Shown: positions 54,664-62,211, counted from the stretch's first letter. The stretch is DNA of 64,000 nucleotides from Chloroflexota bacterium (GCA_025699005.1 JAILWI010000003.1:62001-126000), one strand, 5' to 3'. Program-made: numbers and translations. The notes: generated from the sequence alone by a model not told the origin.

Positions 54664-54684
54664 GGGGACCGGCGTCGCCGCCGG

Positions 54685-55044
54685 TCAGCTGGTAAAGGTG
54701 GCCTTGGCCGTCTCGACCATGGCCGCGAACGCGGCCGGCTCCCGTACGGCCATGTCGGCCAGGATCTTCCGATCCACCTCGACGCCCGCGCTCTTCAGGC
54801 CTGCGATGAAGCGGCCGTAGGGAACGCCGTGCTGGCGCGATGCCGCGTTGATGCGCTCGATCCACAGCCGGCGCATGTCGCGCTTCCGGTTGCGTCGGTC
54901 GCGGTACGCGTAGACGAGGGCGTGGATCAGCGCCTCACGCGCCGGGCGGATGAGGGTCGACCGCGTGCCGCGACGTCCTTCGGCGCGGTTCAGCAGCTTC
55001 TTGTGTCGACGGTGCGCGGTGACGCCGCGCTTGACGCGAGCCAT
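54685..55044 (-). CDS. rplT: 50S ribosomal protein L20
   Basis: A 119-residue L20: [55 protein letters not shown] and [12 protein letters not shown]. It helps early 50S assembly and binds 23S rRNA. It is the last gene of infC-rpmI-rplT, 3 bases after rpmI. In other bacteria L20 represses this operon through the leader. Confidence 0.98.
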   Translation of the reverse strand: MARVKRGVTAHRRHKKLLNRAEGRRGTRSTLIRPAREALIHALVYAYRDRRNRKRDMRRLWIERINAASRQHGVPYGRFIAGLKSAGVEVDRKILADMAVREPAAFAAMVETAKATFTS

Positions 55045-55047
55045 CGG

Positions 55048-55257
55048 CTACTTCCCCTTGCCGGCGTACGGCATGAGGCGCTCGAGCTGAGCGGTGTGCG
55101 TCTCGGAGACCTCGGCCATCCCGTCATAGCGGCGACGACGGCTGGCTGACTTGATCTCGAGGTGATGGCCGCGCCACGCCTTCGGCCGGACCCACTTCCC
55201 GGATCCGGTCTTCCGATAGCGCTTCGCGGTGCCCTTGTGGGTCTTCATCTTCGGCAT
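55048..55257 (-). CDS. rpmI: 50S ribosomal protein L35
   Basis: A 69-residue L35 with the family start MPKMKTHKGTAKRYRKTGSG and LEIKSASRRRR in the middle. The C-terminal ERLMPYAGKGK is close to usual. It lies 7 bases after infC. Confidence 0.96.
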   Translation of the reverse strand: MPKMKTHKGTAKRYRKTGSGKWVRPKAWRGHHLEIKSASRRRRYDGMAEVSETHTAQLERLMPYAGKGK

Positions 55258-55264
55258 AGTCGTC

Positions 55265-55927
55265 TTACGATCCCTGCTGTGCCGGCGCCTCGCTCGACGC
55301 CGGGGCCGATGGCTCCCGTTCGGGAGCCGGGCTGTTGGCGGCGACCGCGTCACCGATGGTGTCGCCGGCTTCAGCGGAGCGTTCCGCGTCGCCGTTCTCG
55401 CTCTTCTTCTCCGGCCGCTTCTCGAGCGGCGCCATGACGATGTACATGCTGCGGCCCTCGAGGAGCGGCTGCCGCTCGACGACCCCGTGCTCGGCCAGAA
55501 CCTCGGCCGTGCGCATGAGCAGATCCCGCCCCAGGTTCGCGTGGCTGATCTCGCGCCCGCGGAAGCGAACGGTGACCTTGACGCGGTCCCCCTTGTCGAG
55601 GAACTCGGCGGCCCGTCGCGCCTTCGTCTTGAGGTCGTGGACGTCGATCTTGACGGCCAGACGCACCTCCTTGAAGGTCTGCGACTTCTGCTTCTTCTTC
55701 TGTTCGCGCTCGCGCTTCTGCAGCTCGTACTTGTACTGACCGTAGTCGAGGATGCGACAGACCGGCGGGACCGCGGTGGGTGCGACCTCCACGAGGTCGA
55801 GCCCCTTTTCCTGTGCCAGGGCGAGTGCCTTGAACGTCGGCATGACGCCCAGCTGCTGCCCTTCATCGTCGATGATGCGCACCTCTCGGATGCGGATCAT
55901 CTCGTTGATGCGGAGGTCCTTTGCCAG
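55265..55927 (-). CDS. infC: Translation initiation factor IF-3
   Basis: A 220-residue IF-3 if it starts at CTG 55927, giving MAKDLRINEMIRIREVRII at the N-terminus. An in-frame TGA lies 8 codons upstream of that codon and no ATG, GTG or TTG occurs between; the first ATG (55900) would remove the conserved DLRINE. AAGGAG (55938-55943) lies 10 bases before the CTG. The N-domain, the lysine-rich linker (REREQKKKQKSQTFKEVRL) and the C-domain are normal; the last 45 residues are an Ala/Pro/Glu-rich extension. Non-canonical infC starts are used for autoregulation in other bacteria. Confidence 0.93.
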   Translation of the reverse strand: MAKDLRINEMIRIREVRIIDDEGQQLGVMPTFKALALAQEKGLDLVEVAPTAVPPVCRILDYGQYKYELQKREREQKKKQKSQTFKEVRLAVKIDVHDLKTKARRAAEFLDKGDRVKVTVRFRGREISHANLGRDLLMRTAEVLAEHGVVERQPLLEGRSMYIVMAPLEKRPEKKSENGDAERSAEAGDTIGDAVAANSPAPEREPSAPASSEAPAQQGS

Positions 55928-55952
55928 CTCTCGTGCTCTCCTTCAACAACAA

Positions 55953-55981
55953 GGCCACCTTCCGGTCACGGACGGGTGGCC
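55953..55981 (-). promoter_or_regulatory. infC leader hairpin
   Basis: GGCCACC (55975-55981) and GGTGGCC (55953-55959) pair around a 15-base loop, followed on the minus strand by TTGTTGTTG and the ribosome-binding site. It could be an L20- or IF-3-responsive leader or an attenuator (inference). Confidence 0.4.
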
Positions 55982-56010
55982 ATGCAGATATCTACGCGAA
56001 TTGCCGACGG

Positions 56011-56040
56011 ATGATACACCGAATTCGAACGGATGGTCAA
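56011..56040 (-). promoter_or_regulatory. Promoter of infC-rpmI-rplT
   Basis: TTGACC (56035-56040) and TATCAT (56011-56016) on the minus strand, 18 bases apart. The predicted leader is about 77 bases. Confidence 0.6.
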
Positions 56041-56065
56041 CGAACGACCGGGCATCCCGGACACG

Positions 56066-56094
56066 GATGAGGACCGCCGACGGCGGTCCTCATC
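56066..56094 (-). terminator. Hairpin closing the riboswitch transcript
   Basis: A perfect 12-base-pair stem with a 5-base loop, between the small ORFs at 56129-56321 and the infC promoter. No T tract follows, so it may be only partly efficient. Confidence 0.55.
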
Positions 56095-56128
56095 GGTCGC
56101 TCCGAGGCTCGATTGAGCCCGGGTCGGA

Positions 56129-56230
56129 TCAGTACCAGCGATGTCCGGCCCGGATCACCAGGTCGAGCGGAGCGGGCACTGCGTTGGCAGCAGGAAGGCG
56201 ATCATCCGAGATGCACACGTTCGCGTCCAT
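56129..56230 (-). CDS. Possible 33-residue peptide
   Basis: ATG 56230 begins 1 base after the stop of the riboswitch-linked peptide. The ORF encodes MDANVCISDD and ends AGHRWY, recalling the AGMRWN end of the first peptide. There is no ribosome-binding site except coupling, and composition is not decisive. It may be spurious. Confidence 0.25.
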   Translation of the reverse strand: MDANVCISDDRLPAANAVPAPLDLVIRAGHRWY

Positions 56231-56231
56231 C

Positions 56232-56321
56232 TCAGTTCCACCGCATGCCGGCTGCGAGCGAGAGGGCCATCGACGCCAGGATCGCCAAGGCCCAGGTGAT
56301 GCGGGTCATTCGGTAGGCCAC
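56232..56321 (-). CDS. 29-residue membrane peptide under the c-di-GMP riboswitch
   Basis: GTG 56321 with GAGG (56331-56334) 9 bases upstream, 26 bases after the riboswitch. The peptide has a basic start (MAYRMTR), one hydrophobic stretch (ITWALAILASMALSLAAG) long enough to span a membrane, and ends MRWN. An alternative start is ATG 56309. I know no family. Position makes it the first gene controlled by the riboswitch, so c-di-GMP should switch its translation. Confidence 0.55.
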   Translation of the reverse strand: MAYRMTRITWALAILASMALSLAAGMRWN

Positions 56322-56347
56322 GCCAGTTCACCTCGTTGCGGGTGTCA

Positions 56348-56449
56348 CGATCGAGACCGGCAACCGGGCGGCCTCACCACCTCTCAGCGTTGAGGTCCCT
56401 GGCTTTGCGTCCCCGCCTCGCGGCGGGTTTGCCCTGGACGGGTCGATCG
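56348..56449 (-). promoter_or_regulatory. Cyclic-di-GMP-I (GEMM) riboswitch
   Basis: On the minus strand the two conserved GEMM blocks are present: AGGGCAAACC (56426-56435) and GGACGCAAAGCC (56401-56412). Between them P2 is CCCGCC-GCGA-GGCGGG, with a GNRA tetraloop as required to dock on P3. P3 follows, closed by GCC/GGC with an inner CCTC/GAGG, then CCCGGTTGCCG as the 3' part of P1. P1 is extended by a perfect CGATCGA/TCGATCG pairing at the ends. The G in AGGGCAAACC is the one expected for c-di-GMP rather than cGAMP. The P3 strand ACCTC is complementary to the downstream ribosome-binding site GAGGT, offering a simple switch (inference). Confidence 0.85.
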
Positions 56450-56453
56450 ATGA

Positions 56454-56470
56454 AGGGCGATTCTCGCCCT
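56454..56470 (-). terminator. Hairpin between DUF5317 gene and riboswitch
   Basis: AGGGCGA/TCGCCCT, 7 base pairs with a 3-base loop, followed by TTCATCG on the minus strand. It could terminate the DUF5317 transcript in part, or lie within one transcript that continues into the riboswitch. No convincing separate promoter is seen; TACGGT near 56478-56483 is a weak candidate. Confidence 0.35.
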
Positions 56471-56503
56471 CGGCCGAACCGTAGGCTGACGAGCCGTCGT
56501 CGG

Positions 56504-57079
56504 CTATCGCTCGTCGGTACGGGGCCGGGAGTACGACGGGGGGAGGTTCCGCGGCGCACCACCCGCCGCCATGGTCGACGCGATGAGCCACGCGACGCCG
56601 AGGGCGATCAGCACGTCGCCGATGCTGAACACGTTCGCGAACGGGATCGGCGGCGGAATCGCGAAGATGTCGGTCAGCATCCAGAGCGCCGGTGAGTCGC
56701 TGATCACGCTGTTGCTGTAGCCATCGTTCAGGCCGCGGCCGAGGACGGCGAGCGCGGCAGGCGATGCTGGCATGGCGCCACCGTTGGCGGCGATGGCCGC
56801 GAGGTTCGCCGCGGCCCCGAGGGCGATCACGGCCATGCCGGAGACTCGTGCGTTCCGAACCACGACTCCGAGGACGACGAGCGTCGATCCGATGTAGAGC
56901 GGCATGCCGAGCTCGCCGATGCGCTCCGCGACGGGTCCGAAGAAGAGGACGACCTGGACGAGCAGTCCGGCCACGGCGAACGCCGCCCACCGCACGCGCA
57001 GGTCGCCCAGGGCGGCCAGACTGCCGCCGGCCAGCCAGCCGGCCAGTGTGCCGGCGGCCATCGCGTAGAGCATGAACAT
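56504..57079 (-). CDS. DUF5317 membrane protein
   Basis: A 191-residue membrane protein with about five hydrophobic segments. The DUF5317 pattern is visible: an N-terminal small-residue helix, GRGLNDGYSNSVISD, TDIFAIPPPIPFANVFSIGDVLIALGV near the C-terminus. The function is unknown. ATG 57079 shares a base with the stop of the GGDEF-EAL gene (TGATG). Coupling to a c-di-GMP enzyme and a c-di-GMP riboswitch suggests membership of that signalling module. Confidence 0.87.
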   Translation of the reverse strand: MFMLYAMAAGTLAGWLAGGSLAALGDLRVRWAAFAVAGLLVQVVLFFGPVAERIGELGMPLYIGSTLVVLGVVVRNARVSGMAVIALGAAANLAAIAANGGAMPASPAALAVLGRGLNDGYSNSVISDSPALWMLTDIFAIPPPIPFANVFSIGDVLIALGVAWLIASTMAAGGAPRNLPPSYSRPRTDER

Positions 57080-59724
57080 CAGTCGGCCGGCCTCGCGTGC
57101 GGCGATGCGGCCGCGAGGGGGGCGCCGTCCGCGCGACGCGATGGGTCGTGGCTCGGCGCGAACACGATCTCGCCGATCGGCCGGGGCCGTGCGAAGAGAT
57201 ATCCCTGGCCGAGCTCGCAGCCCATGCCGCGCAGGCGCTCGAGCTGCTGCTCGTGCTCGATGCCCTCGGCGACGACCGTGAGCCCGAGCTCCTTTCCGAG
57301 CGCCAGGATCGCGCTCGTGAACGCCCACTCCTGTCCCTCGTCTCCCCCGCTGCCGACGAAGTCCTTGGCGATCTTCAGGATGTCCACTGGGAAGCGACGG
57401 AGGTATGTGAGGGACGAGTACCCGGTACCGAAGTCGTCGATGGCGATTCGCACCCCGCGCGAACGCAGCGCGGCCAGCTTCGCGATCGTGGCCGCCGTGT
57501 CCCGGAACATGGCGGTCTCGGTGATCTCCAGCACGAGTCGATGCGGCGAAAGACCCGTGGCGGCGAGCACCTCCCCCACCTCATCGAGGAAGTCGGGCTG
57601 CTGGATCTGCACGGCCGAGACGTTGACGCTCACCCACAGCTCGTCGCCGTGGCCGCCGGCGACGTCGCGGATCTCCTCGGCGGCCGTCTCGAGCATGAAG
57701 CGTCCGAGCGGCACGATGGCGCCCGAGGCCTCGGCCAGTGCGATGAACTCCTCCGGATCGACGAGATCGCGTGAGGGGTGCCGCCATCGAGCCAGGGCTT
57801 CCAGCCCAACGACGCGGCCCGAGGCCAGCTCGACGATCGGCTGGTGCACCACCAGCAGCTCGCTGCGGGCGATCGCGCCGCTGAGCGCGTGGGTCATCTC
57901 GTGGCGGGCGATGATGGCCGCGTGGAGCGTGGGATCGAAGACGGCGAACTGCCGCCGTCCATTGCCCTTCGCGGTGTACATCGCGACATCCGCATTGCCG
58001 AGCAGCTCATCGGCGGACTGTCCCGCGCCGCTGCTGGCCGCCACGCCGATGCTGACGCCGACCGTCACCTCGCGGCCATGAACGGGGTACGCCTCGCCGA
58101 GCACGCTCACCAGCCGCTCCGCCACCGCGACGGCTCGACCGAGCGCCGGCTCGTCGAGCATGAGGATCGCGAACTCGTCTCCGCCCAGCCGTGCCGCCAG
58201 GTCTTCCTCGCGAACGCACGAGCGGATCCGCTCCCCGACCATCATCAGCAGCTCGTCCCCGGCCGCATGGCCGAGCGTGTCGTTCACGTTCTTGAAGTCG
58301 TCGAGGTCGAGCAGCAGGATCACGACGCTCGGCTCACCGGGTCGCTGGGCCGCGATTCGGGTCCGCGCCACCTCGGTGAAGTGCGCGCGGTTCGGCATGT
58401 CGGTCAGCGGGTCGTGGTACGCCTGGTACCGCAGCTGCTCCTTCAAGCGAGACAGCTCCGCGAGGGACTGCTCGAGGTGGCCGTTCTCGAGGGCGACGGC
58501 CGCCTGGTTCGCCAGCGTCTCGAGCAGGCGGAGGTCGTCGGTCCCGAACGACGTGCCCTCGGTGAGCCGGTTCGCGACCGTCAGCAGGCCGATCATGCCG
58601 CCCTCGCCGACGAGCGGGGCGACCATCGCCTGGCGACCGGCAAGGGTCCGGCCGCCGGGTGATCGGTCCAGGTTCACGAAGCCCGCCTGCCTCAGGGAGA
58701 CGAGCGCACCGAGGCTGTGGTCGATGACCATCTCCTCGACGGGCTGCAGTCGCTCCGATGCGGCATCGTGGAGCGACGTCGTGCGCAGCGCCCGGTGGTC
58801 GACGCCATCGGCCTGCAGGACGAGCTCGGCGATCTCCGCGCGGAACATCGACCGGGCGTGGTCGAGAAGGGCGACGAGCGCGACGTCGAGCTCCGGCGAG
58901 TGCTGGAGGATTCGGCTGGACTGGTAGACGAGCTCGAGGCGCTCGTGCTTCTCGCGCTCGGACACCCACGCTCGGTAGGCCAGGAACAGCGTGGACACGG
59001 GGATCACGAGCAGCCACAGCGCACCGGGACTGGCCCACAGGATCGTCACCGCGACGAGGGCGATGCTCGTGTTCGCCATCGCAACGAGCAGACCGAACTG
59101 GAGCATGTCCGGGAGCTTGCGGTACTGCGGCGCGCCTCCCGACAGCGTGATCGCCGTCGCGATGCTCACCGCACCGACGACCGTCGCCACGGTCGTGGCT
59201 GCGAACGCGGCAAGGTATTCGGCGAGCCCCGGAATACCCGCCGACGCCGGGACGACATGGAAGACGGCCATCATCACCACGCCCAGCACGGCGTAGTTCG
59301 CCAGGTTGAACGCGATCTTCAGGGGGGCCTGCCGCAGGTAGACGAGGCCCATCCCGGCCCCACCGAGGAGCGCCAGCAGATATGTCGGAGGGTCGAGGAA
59401 GAAGAGGCCGATGACGGCCGGGACCTCCGTCAGGCTGAACGCGTGCGACTCCCGCCGGAAGTGCACCTCGATCACCTTGACATCGGCCACCGCGAACGCG
59501 GCCGCAACGAACACCCAGGGGATGGCGAACGGAACGGCACGTGCCGGGCTGTCGGCGAGCAGTGCCAGGTAGATGAGGACGGCCAGGGCGACGAGCATCG
59601 CCGAGAAGGCGGCGACGCGGTGTGCCGGGCGCATCCGATCGAGGATCAGCACGAATCGGCGCAGCCGGGACGGCTGCGAATGCGCCAGGTCGACGAGCGG
59701 GGTTGCGGGCACTACGCCCTGCAT
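57079..59724 (-). CDS. Membrane GAF-GGDEF-EAL c-di-GMP enzyme
   Basis: An 881-residue protein: six or seven transmembrane helices (about 35-255), a GAF domain (about 275-415) ending in a helical linker, GGDEF (about 430-595) and EAL (about 610-860). GGDEF has ARLGGDEFAIL and a REED I-site at the standard spacing. EAL has GLEALARW, NVSAVQ, EITETAM, IDDFGTGYSSL, VVAEGIE and GQGYLF, but the KID triplet is KIA, losing one conserved Asp. It should make and/or degrade c-di-GMP at the membrane. It lies 65 bases after a VOC-family gene and is coupled to DUF5317. Confidence 0.94.
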   Translation of the reverse strand: MQGVVPATPLVDLAHSQPSRLRRFVLILDRMRPAHRVAAFSAMLVALAVLIYLALLADSPARAVPFAIPWVFVAAAFAVADVKVIEVHFRRESHAFSLTEVPAVIGLFFLDPPTYLLALLGGAGMGLVYLRQAPLKIAFNLANYAVLGVVMMAVFHVVPASAGIPGLAEYLAAFAATTVATVVGAVSIATAITLSGGAPQYRKLPDMLQFGLLVAMANTSIALVAVTILWASPGALWLLVIPVSTLFLAYRAWVSEREKHERLELVYQSSRILQHSPELDVALVALLDHARSMFRAEIAELVLQADGVDHRALRTTSLHDAASERLQPVEEMVIDHSLGALVSLRQAGFVNLDRSPGGRTLAGRQAMVAPLVGEGGMIGLLTVANRLTEGTSFGTDDLRLLETLANQAAVALENGHLEQSLAELSRLKEQLRYQAYHDPLTDMPNRAHFTEVARTRIAAQRPGEPSVVILLLDLDDFKNVNDTLGHAAGDELLMMVGERIRSCVREEDLAARLGGDEFAILMLDEPALGRAVAVAERLVSVLGEAYPVHGREVTVGVSIGVAASSGAGQSADELLGNADVAMYTAKGNGRRQFAVFDPTLHAAIIARHEMTHALSGAIARSELLVVHQPIVELASGRVVGLEALARWRHPSRDLVDPEEFIALAEASGAIVPLGRFMLETAAEEIRDVAGGHGDELWVSVNVSAVQIQQPDFLDEVGEVLAATGLSPHRLVLEITETAMFRDTAATIAKLAALRSRGVRIAIDDFGTGYSSLTYLRRFPVDILKIAKDFVGSGGDEGQEWAFTSAILALGKELGLTVVAEGIEHEQQLERLRGMGCELGQGYLFARPRPIGEIVFAPSHDPSRRADGAPLAAASPHARPAD

Positions 59725-59789
59725 GGTGGCGGCATCGAGGAGCGAGCGCCGTCCATCATTGGTACCGGGCGGTGCCGGTACCCGGCGCC

Positions 59790-60149
59790 TCAGTAGGTGT
59801 GGAAGATGGCCACCGGACGGCCGTCAGGATCGGCGACCCGGAACGATCGCGTGCCCTCCCAGCGGTCCCCCGTCGGCGGCCCGACGAGTGCGAAGCCCCG
59901 GCGCCCCAGCTCCTGCGCCCATGCATCGACCTCCGACGCCGTGTCGACGCGGAAGCCGATCTGGATGCCTTCTCGCGTGGCCCGCTCGCCACGCCGGAAG
60001 CTCAGCTCGAATCCACCCAGCTCCAGGTCGACGCCCGACTCGTCCGCCGCGAGGCGCTTGAAGCCGAACGCGGACTCATAGAACTCCGCCGCATGGTGAG
60101 GGTCGGTCGACAGCAGCGCCAGCTGGCCGACGCCTCGCATCTTCCTCAT
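59790..60149 (-). CDS. VOC-family (glyoxalase-like) protein
   Basis: A 119-residue single-chain VOC protein with two beta-alpha-beta-beta-beta units: LALLSTDPHHAAEFYESAFGF and RVDTASEVDAWAQELGRRGF, ending SFRVADPDGRPVAIF. Probable metal ligands are only partly visible, so the reaction (lyase, dioxygenase or binding protein) is unknown. GAGG precedes the ATG. It is 16 bases after thrS and probably cotranscribed. Confidence 0.85.
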   Translation of the reverse strand: MRKMRGVGQLALLSTDPHHAAEFYESAFGFKRLAADESGVDLELGGFELSFRRGERATREGIQIGFRVDTASEVDAWAQELGRRGFALVGPPTGDRWEGTRSFRVADPDGRPVAIFHTY

Positions 60150-60165
60150 GTGGGGCCTCGGGGCG

Positions 60166-61974
60166 TCACGCCTTGGTGTCGCCCCCGTCGTCGAACGGCC
60201 ACAGCTCGCGTGACTCCACCCGAGCCCGAAGGTCGTCGATGAACTCGGCGATCGGCACGCCCTGGGACGAGGCGCCGCTGCGCAGCCGCGGCGAGACCGC
60301 GTTCGCCTCCGCGTCGCGGTCCCCCACCACGACCATGACCGGGATCTTCTGCTCCTGTGCGTCCCGCAGCTTCAGCTGCATGCGCTCGGATCGCTCGTCG
60401 ACCTCGGCACGCAGGCCGGCATCGGCGAGGGCCGCGCGCACCGTCTCCGCGTACTCGAGGTGGCGGTCGGCGATCGGAACGATCATCACCTGGACGGGCG
60501 CGAGCCACAGCGGGAAGGCGCCGGTGTAGTGCTCGGTGATGATGCCGATGAAGCGCTCGAAGCTGCCGTAGATCGCGTAATGGATGACGACCGGCCGCTC
60601 GAATCCGCCATCGGCGGCTCGATACTCCAGGTCGAAGCGCTGCGGCAGCTGGTAGTCGGCCTGGATCGTCGCCATCTGCCACTCGCGCCCGAGCGCGTCC
60701 TCGATGAAGATGTCGATCTTCGGCGCGTAGAAGGCCCCGCCACCCTCATCCAAGGTGAAGGACATCCCGTCCTCTTCGAGGCGCTCTCGGAGCCGGCCCT
60801 CGGCGCGCTCCCAGAACTCGTCGGACCCGAGCCGCTTCTCGGGACGCGTGGCCAGCTTGGCCCGGGGTTCGAAGCCGAACGGGGCGTACTGCTTCCGCAC
60901 CAGCGACAGCGCCAGGCGAATCTCGTCGTCGACCTGGTCGTCGCGGCAGAAGACGTGCGAGTCGTCCTGGGTCAGCTGGCGGACGCGGAACATGCCGGCC
61001 AGCACTCCCGTCCGCTCCTTGCGGAAGAGCGTGGAGTAGTCGGCGAAGCGCATCGGCAGCTCGCGGTACGAGTGCGACCGGGTCTTGTAGATGAGGATCT
61101 CTTCCGGGCAGTTCATCGGCTTGAGGCCGGAGACATGGTCGTAGTCGTCGAGCACGAACATGTTGTCCTGGTAGTTGCCCCAGTGGCCCGACGTCTCCCA
61201 CAGCTCCTTGCGAACGAGGCTCGGGGTGCGGACCTCGTGGAAGCCCGCTTCACGGCGCACCTGTCGCGACCACTCCTCGAGCGCACGCCAGATCGCCATG
61301 CCCCGCGGGTGGAGGAACGGGGCGGCCGGCGACTCGGGATGGAACGTGAAGAGATCGAGCTCGCGGCCGAGCTTGCGATGATCCCGCTTCTTCGCCTCCT
61401 CGAGACGCCAGAGGTGCTGATCGAGCTCCTCCTGGGTATCCCACGCGGTGCCGTAGATGCGCTGGAGCATCGGGCGCGTCTCGTCACCCCGCCAGTAGGC
61501 CCCGGCGGTGGTGAGGAGCTTGAAGGCCCCGAGCTCGCTGGTCGACTCGACGTGGCCGCCGCGGCACAGGTCCTCGAACGAGCCGTGGCGGTAGAAGGTG
61601 ATCGTCTCCCCCGCCGGAAGGTCGTTGACGATCTCGACCTTGAACGGCTGGTTCTCCCGCTCCAGCCGGGCGATCGCGTCCTCGCGGGACGATTCCTTGC
61701 CTTCGAAGCGGAGGTCAGCCGCCTGCTGCTCGCGCATCTTCGCCTCGATCTGCTCGAGGTCGGCGGGCGTCAGCGGTCGCGGCAGGTCGAAGTCGTAGTA
61801 GAAGCCGTCCTTGATGGCCGGCCCGATCCCGAGCCTGGCCTCGGGGAAGAGCTCGACCACCGCGGCGGCCATCATGTGCGCCGCGCTGTGGCGCATGGCG
61901 GCGAGCCGGTCCCCGGTCCCGGAGGCGAGCGCCGCCTCGGCGTCCTGGCTGATCTCGTCAGCGTCGATCGTCAT
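60166..61974 (-). CDS. thrS: Threonyl-tRNA synthetase lacking the TGS domain
   Basis: A 602-residue ThrRS. The editing domain begins almost at once (MRHSAAHMMAAAVVELFP; YRHGSFEDLCRGGHVEST), so the ~60-residue TGS domain of the standard enzyme is absent. The class II core has the zinc Cys in MNCPEE, FRVRQLTQDDSHVFCR, and HYAIYGSFERFIGIITEHY; the C-terminal anticodon domain follows. The N-terminus is fixed by TACCCT 7 bases before the ATG, so the loss is not a misplaced start. The mRNA is probably leaderless, with no T-box. Confidence 0.96.
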   Translation of the reverse strand: MTIDADEISQDAEAALASGTGDRLAAMRHSAAHMMAAAVVELFPEARLGIGPAIKDGFYYDFDLPRPLTPADLEQIEAKMREQQAADLRFEGKESSREDAIARLERENQPFKVEIVNDLPAGETITFYRHGSFEDLCRGGHVESTSELGAFKLLTTAGAYWRGDETRPMLQRIYGTAWDTQEELDQHLWRLEEAKKRDHRKLGRELDLFTFHPESPAAPFLHPRGMAIWRALEEWSRQVRREAGFHEVRTPSLVRKELWETSGHWGNYQDNMFVLDDYDHVSGLKPMNCPEEILIYKTRSHSYRELPMRFADYSTLFRKERTGVLAGMFRVRQLTQDDSHVFCRDDQVDDEIRLALSLVRKQYAPFGFEPRAKLATRPEKRLGSDEFWERAEGRLRERLEEDGMSFTLDEGGGAFYAPKIDIFIEDALGREWQMATIQADYQLPQRFDLEYRAADGGFERPVVIHYAIYGSFERFIGIITEHYTGAFPLWLAPVQVMIVPIADRHLEYAETVRAALADAGLRAEVDERSERMQLKLRDAQEQKIPVMVVVGDRDAEANAVSPRLRSGASSQGVPIAEFIDDLRARVESRELWPFDDGGDTKA

Positions 61975-61981
61975 GCGCCGA

Positions 61982-61987
61982 AGGGTA
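61982..61987 (-). promoter_or_regulatory. -10 box of thrS
   Basis: TACCCT on the minus strand, 7 bases before the ATG; the same hexamer precedes the PBP gene at 44617. Confidence 0.45.
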
Positions 61988-62004
61988 GCGCAACCGCGCG
62001 CGCC

Positions 62005-62211
62005 TCAGCTCCCGGCAGGGGTATCTCCCTGACGATCGGCCTCGGGCTCGCCCGGCATCCCCGTTTCGGGAATCGGATCGTCCATGTCACCGGTCGGCGG
62101 CATCGTGCCGGATCCGCCCGGATAGGCATCGTCGCCGATCGGATCGCCGGCGTCGCGTTCGGGCCGGTCGAGCGGGCCGCTGCCCGGCTGCTGCGGGTCC
62201 TGATGTGTCAT
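62005..62211 (-). CDS. Small disordered Pro/Gly/Asp-rich protein
   Basis: A 68-residue acidic protein (MTHQDPQQPGSGPLDRPERD at the start) with no hydrophobic core, very probably disordered. It follows paaD by 41 bases in the same direction. The ribosome-binding site is weak. It could be a real small gene or an incidental ORF in a GC-rich gap. Confidence 0.4.
   Translation of the reverse strand: MTHQDPQQPGSGPLDRPERDAGDPIGDDAYPGGSGTMPPTGDMDDPIPETGMPGEPEADRQGDTPAGS

Noticed and set aside
54569-54684. T-box leader for pheS (and similarly before thrS and tyrS)
   Set aside because: The pheS gap is filled by the rplT terminator and lacks a T-box sequence; thrS and tyrS have -10 boxes too close to their starts to leave a leader.
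56113-56316. A 67-codon plus-strand ORF in the riboswitch region
   Set aside because: No homology and no ribosome-binding site; the minus-strand reading (riboswitch, ribosome-binding site, short membrane peptide, hairpin) explains the DNA better.
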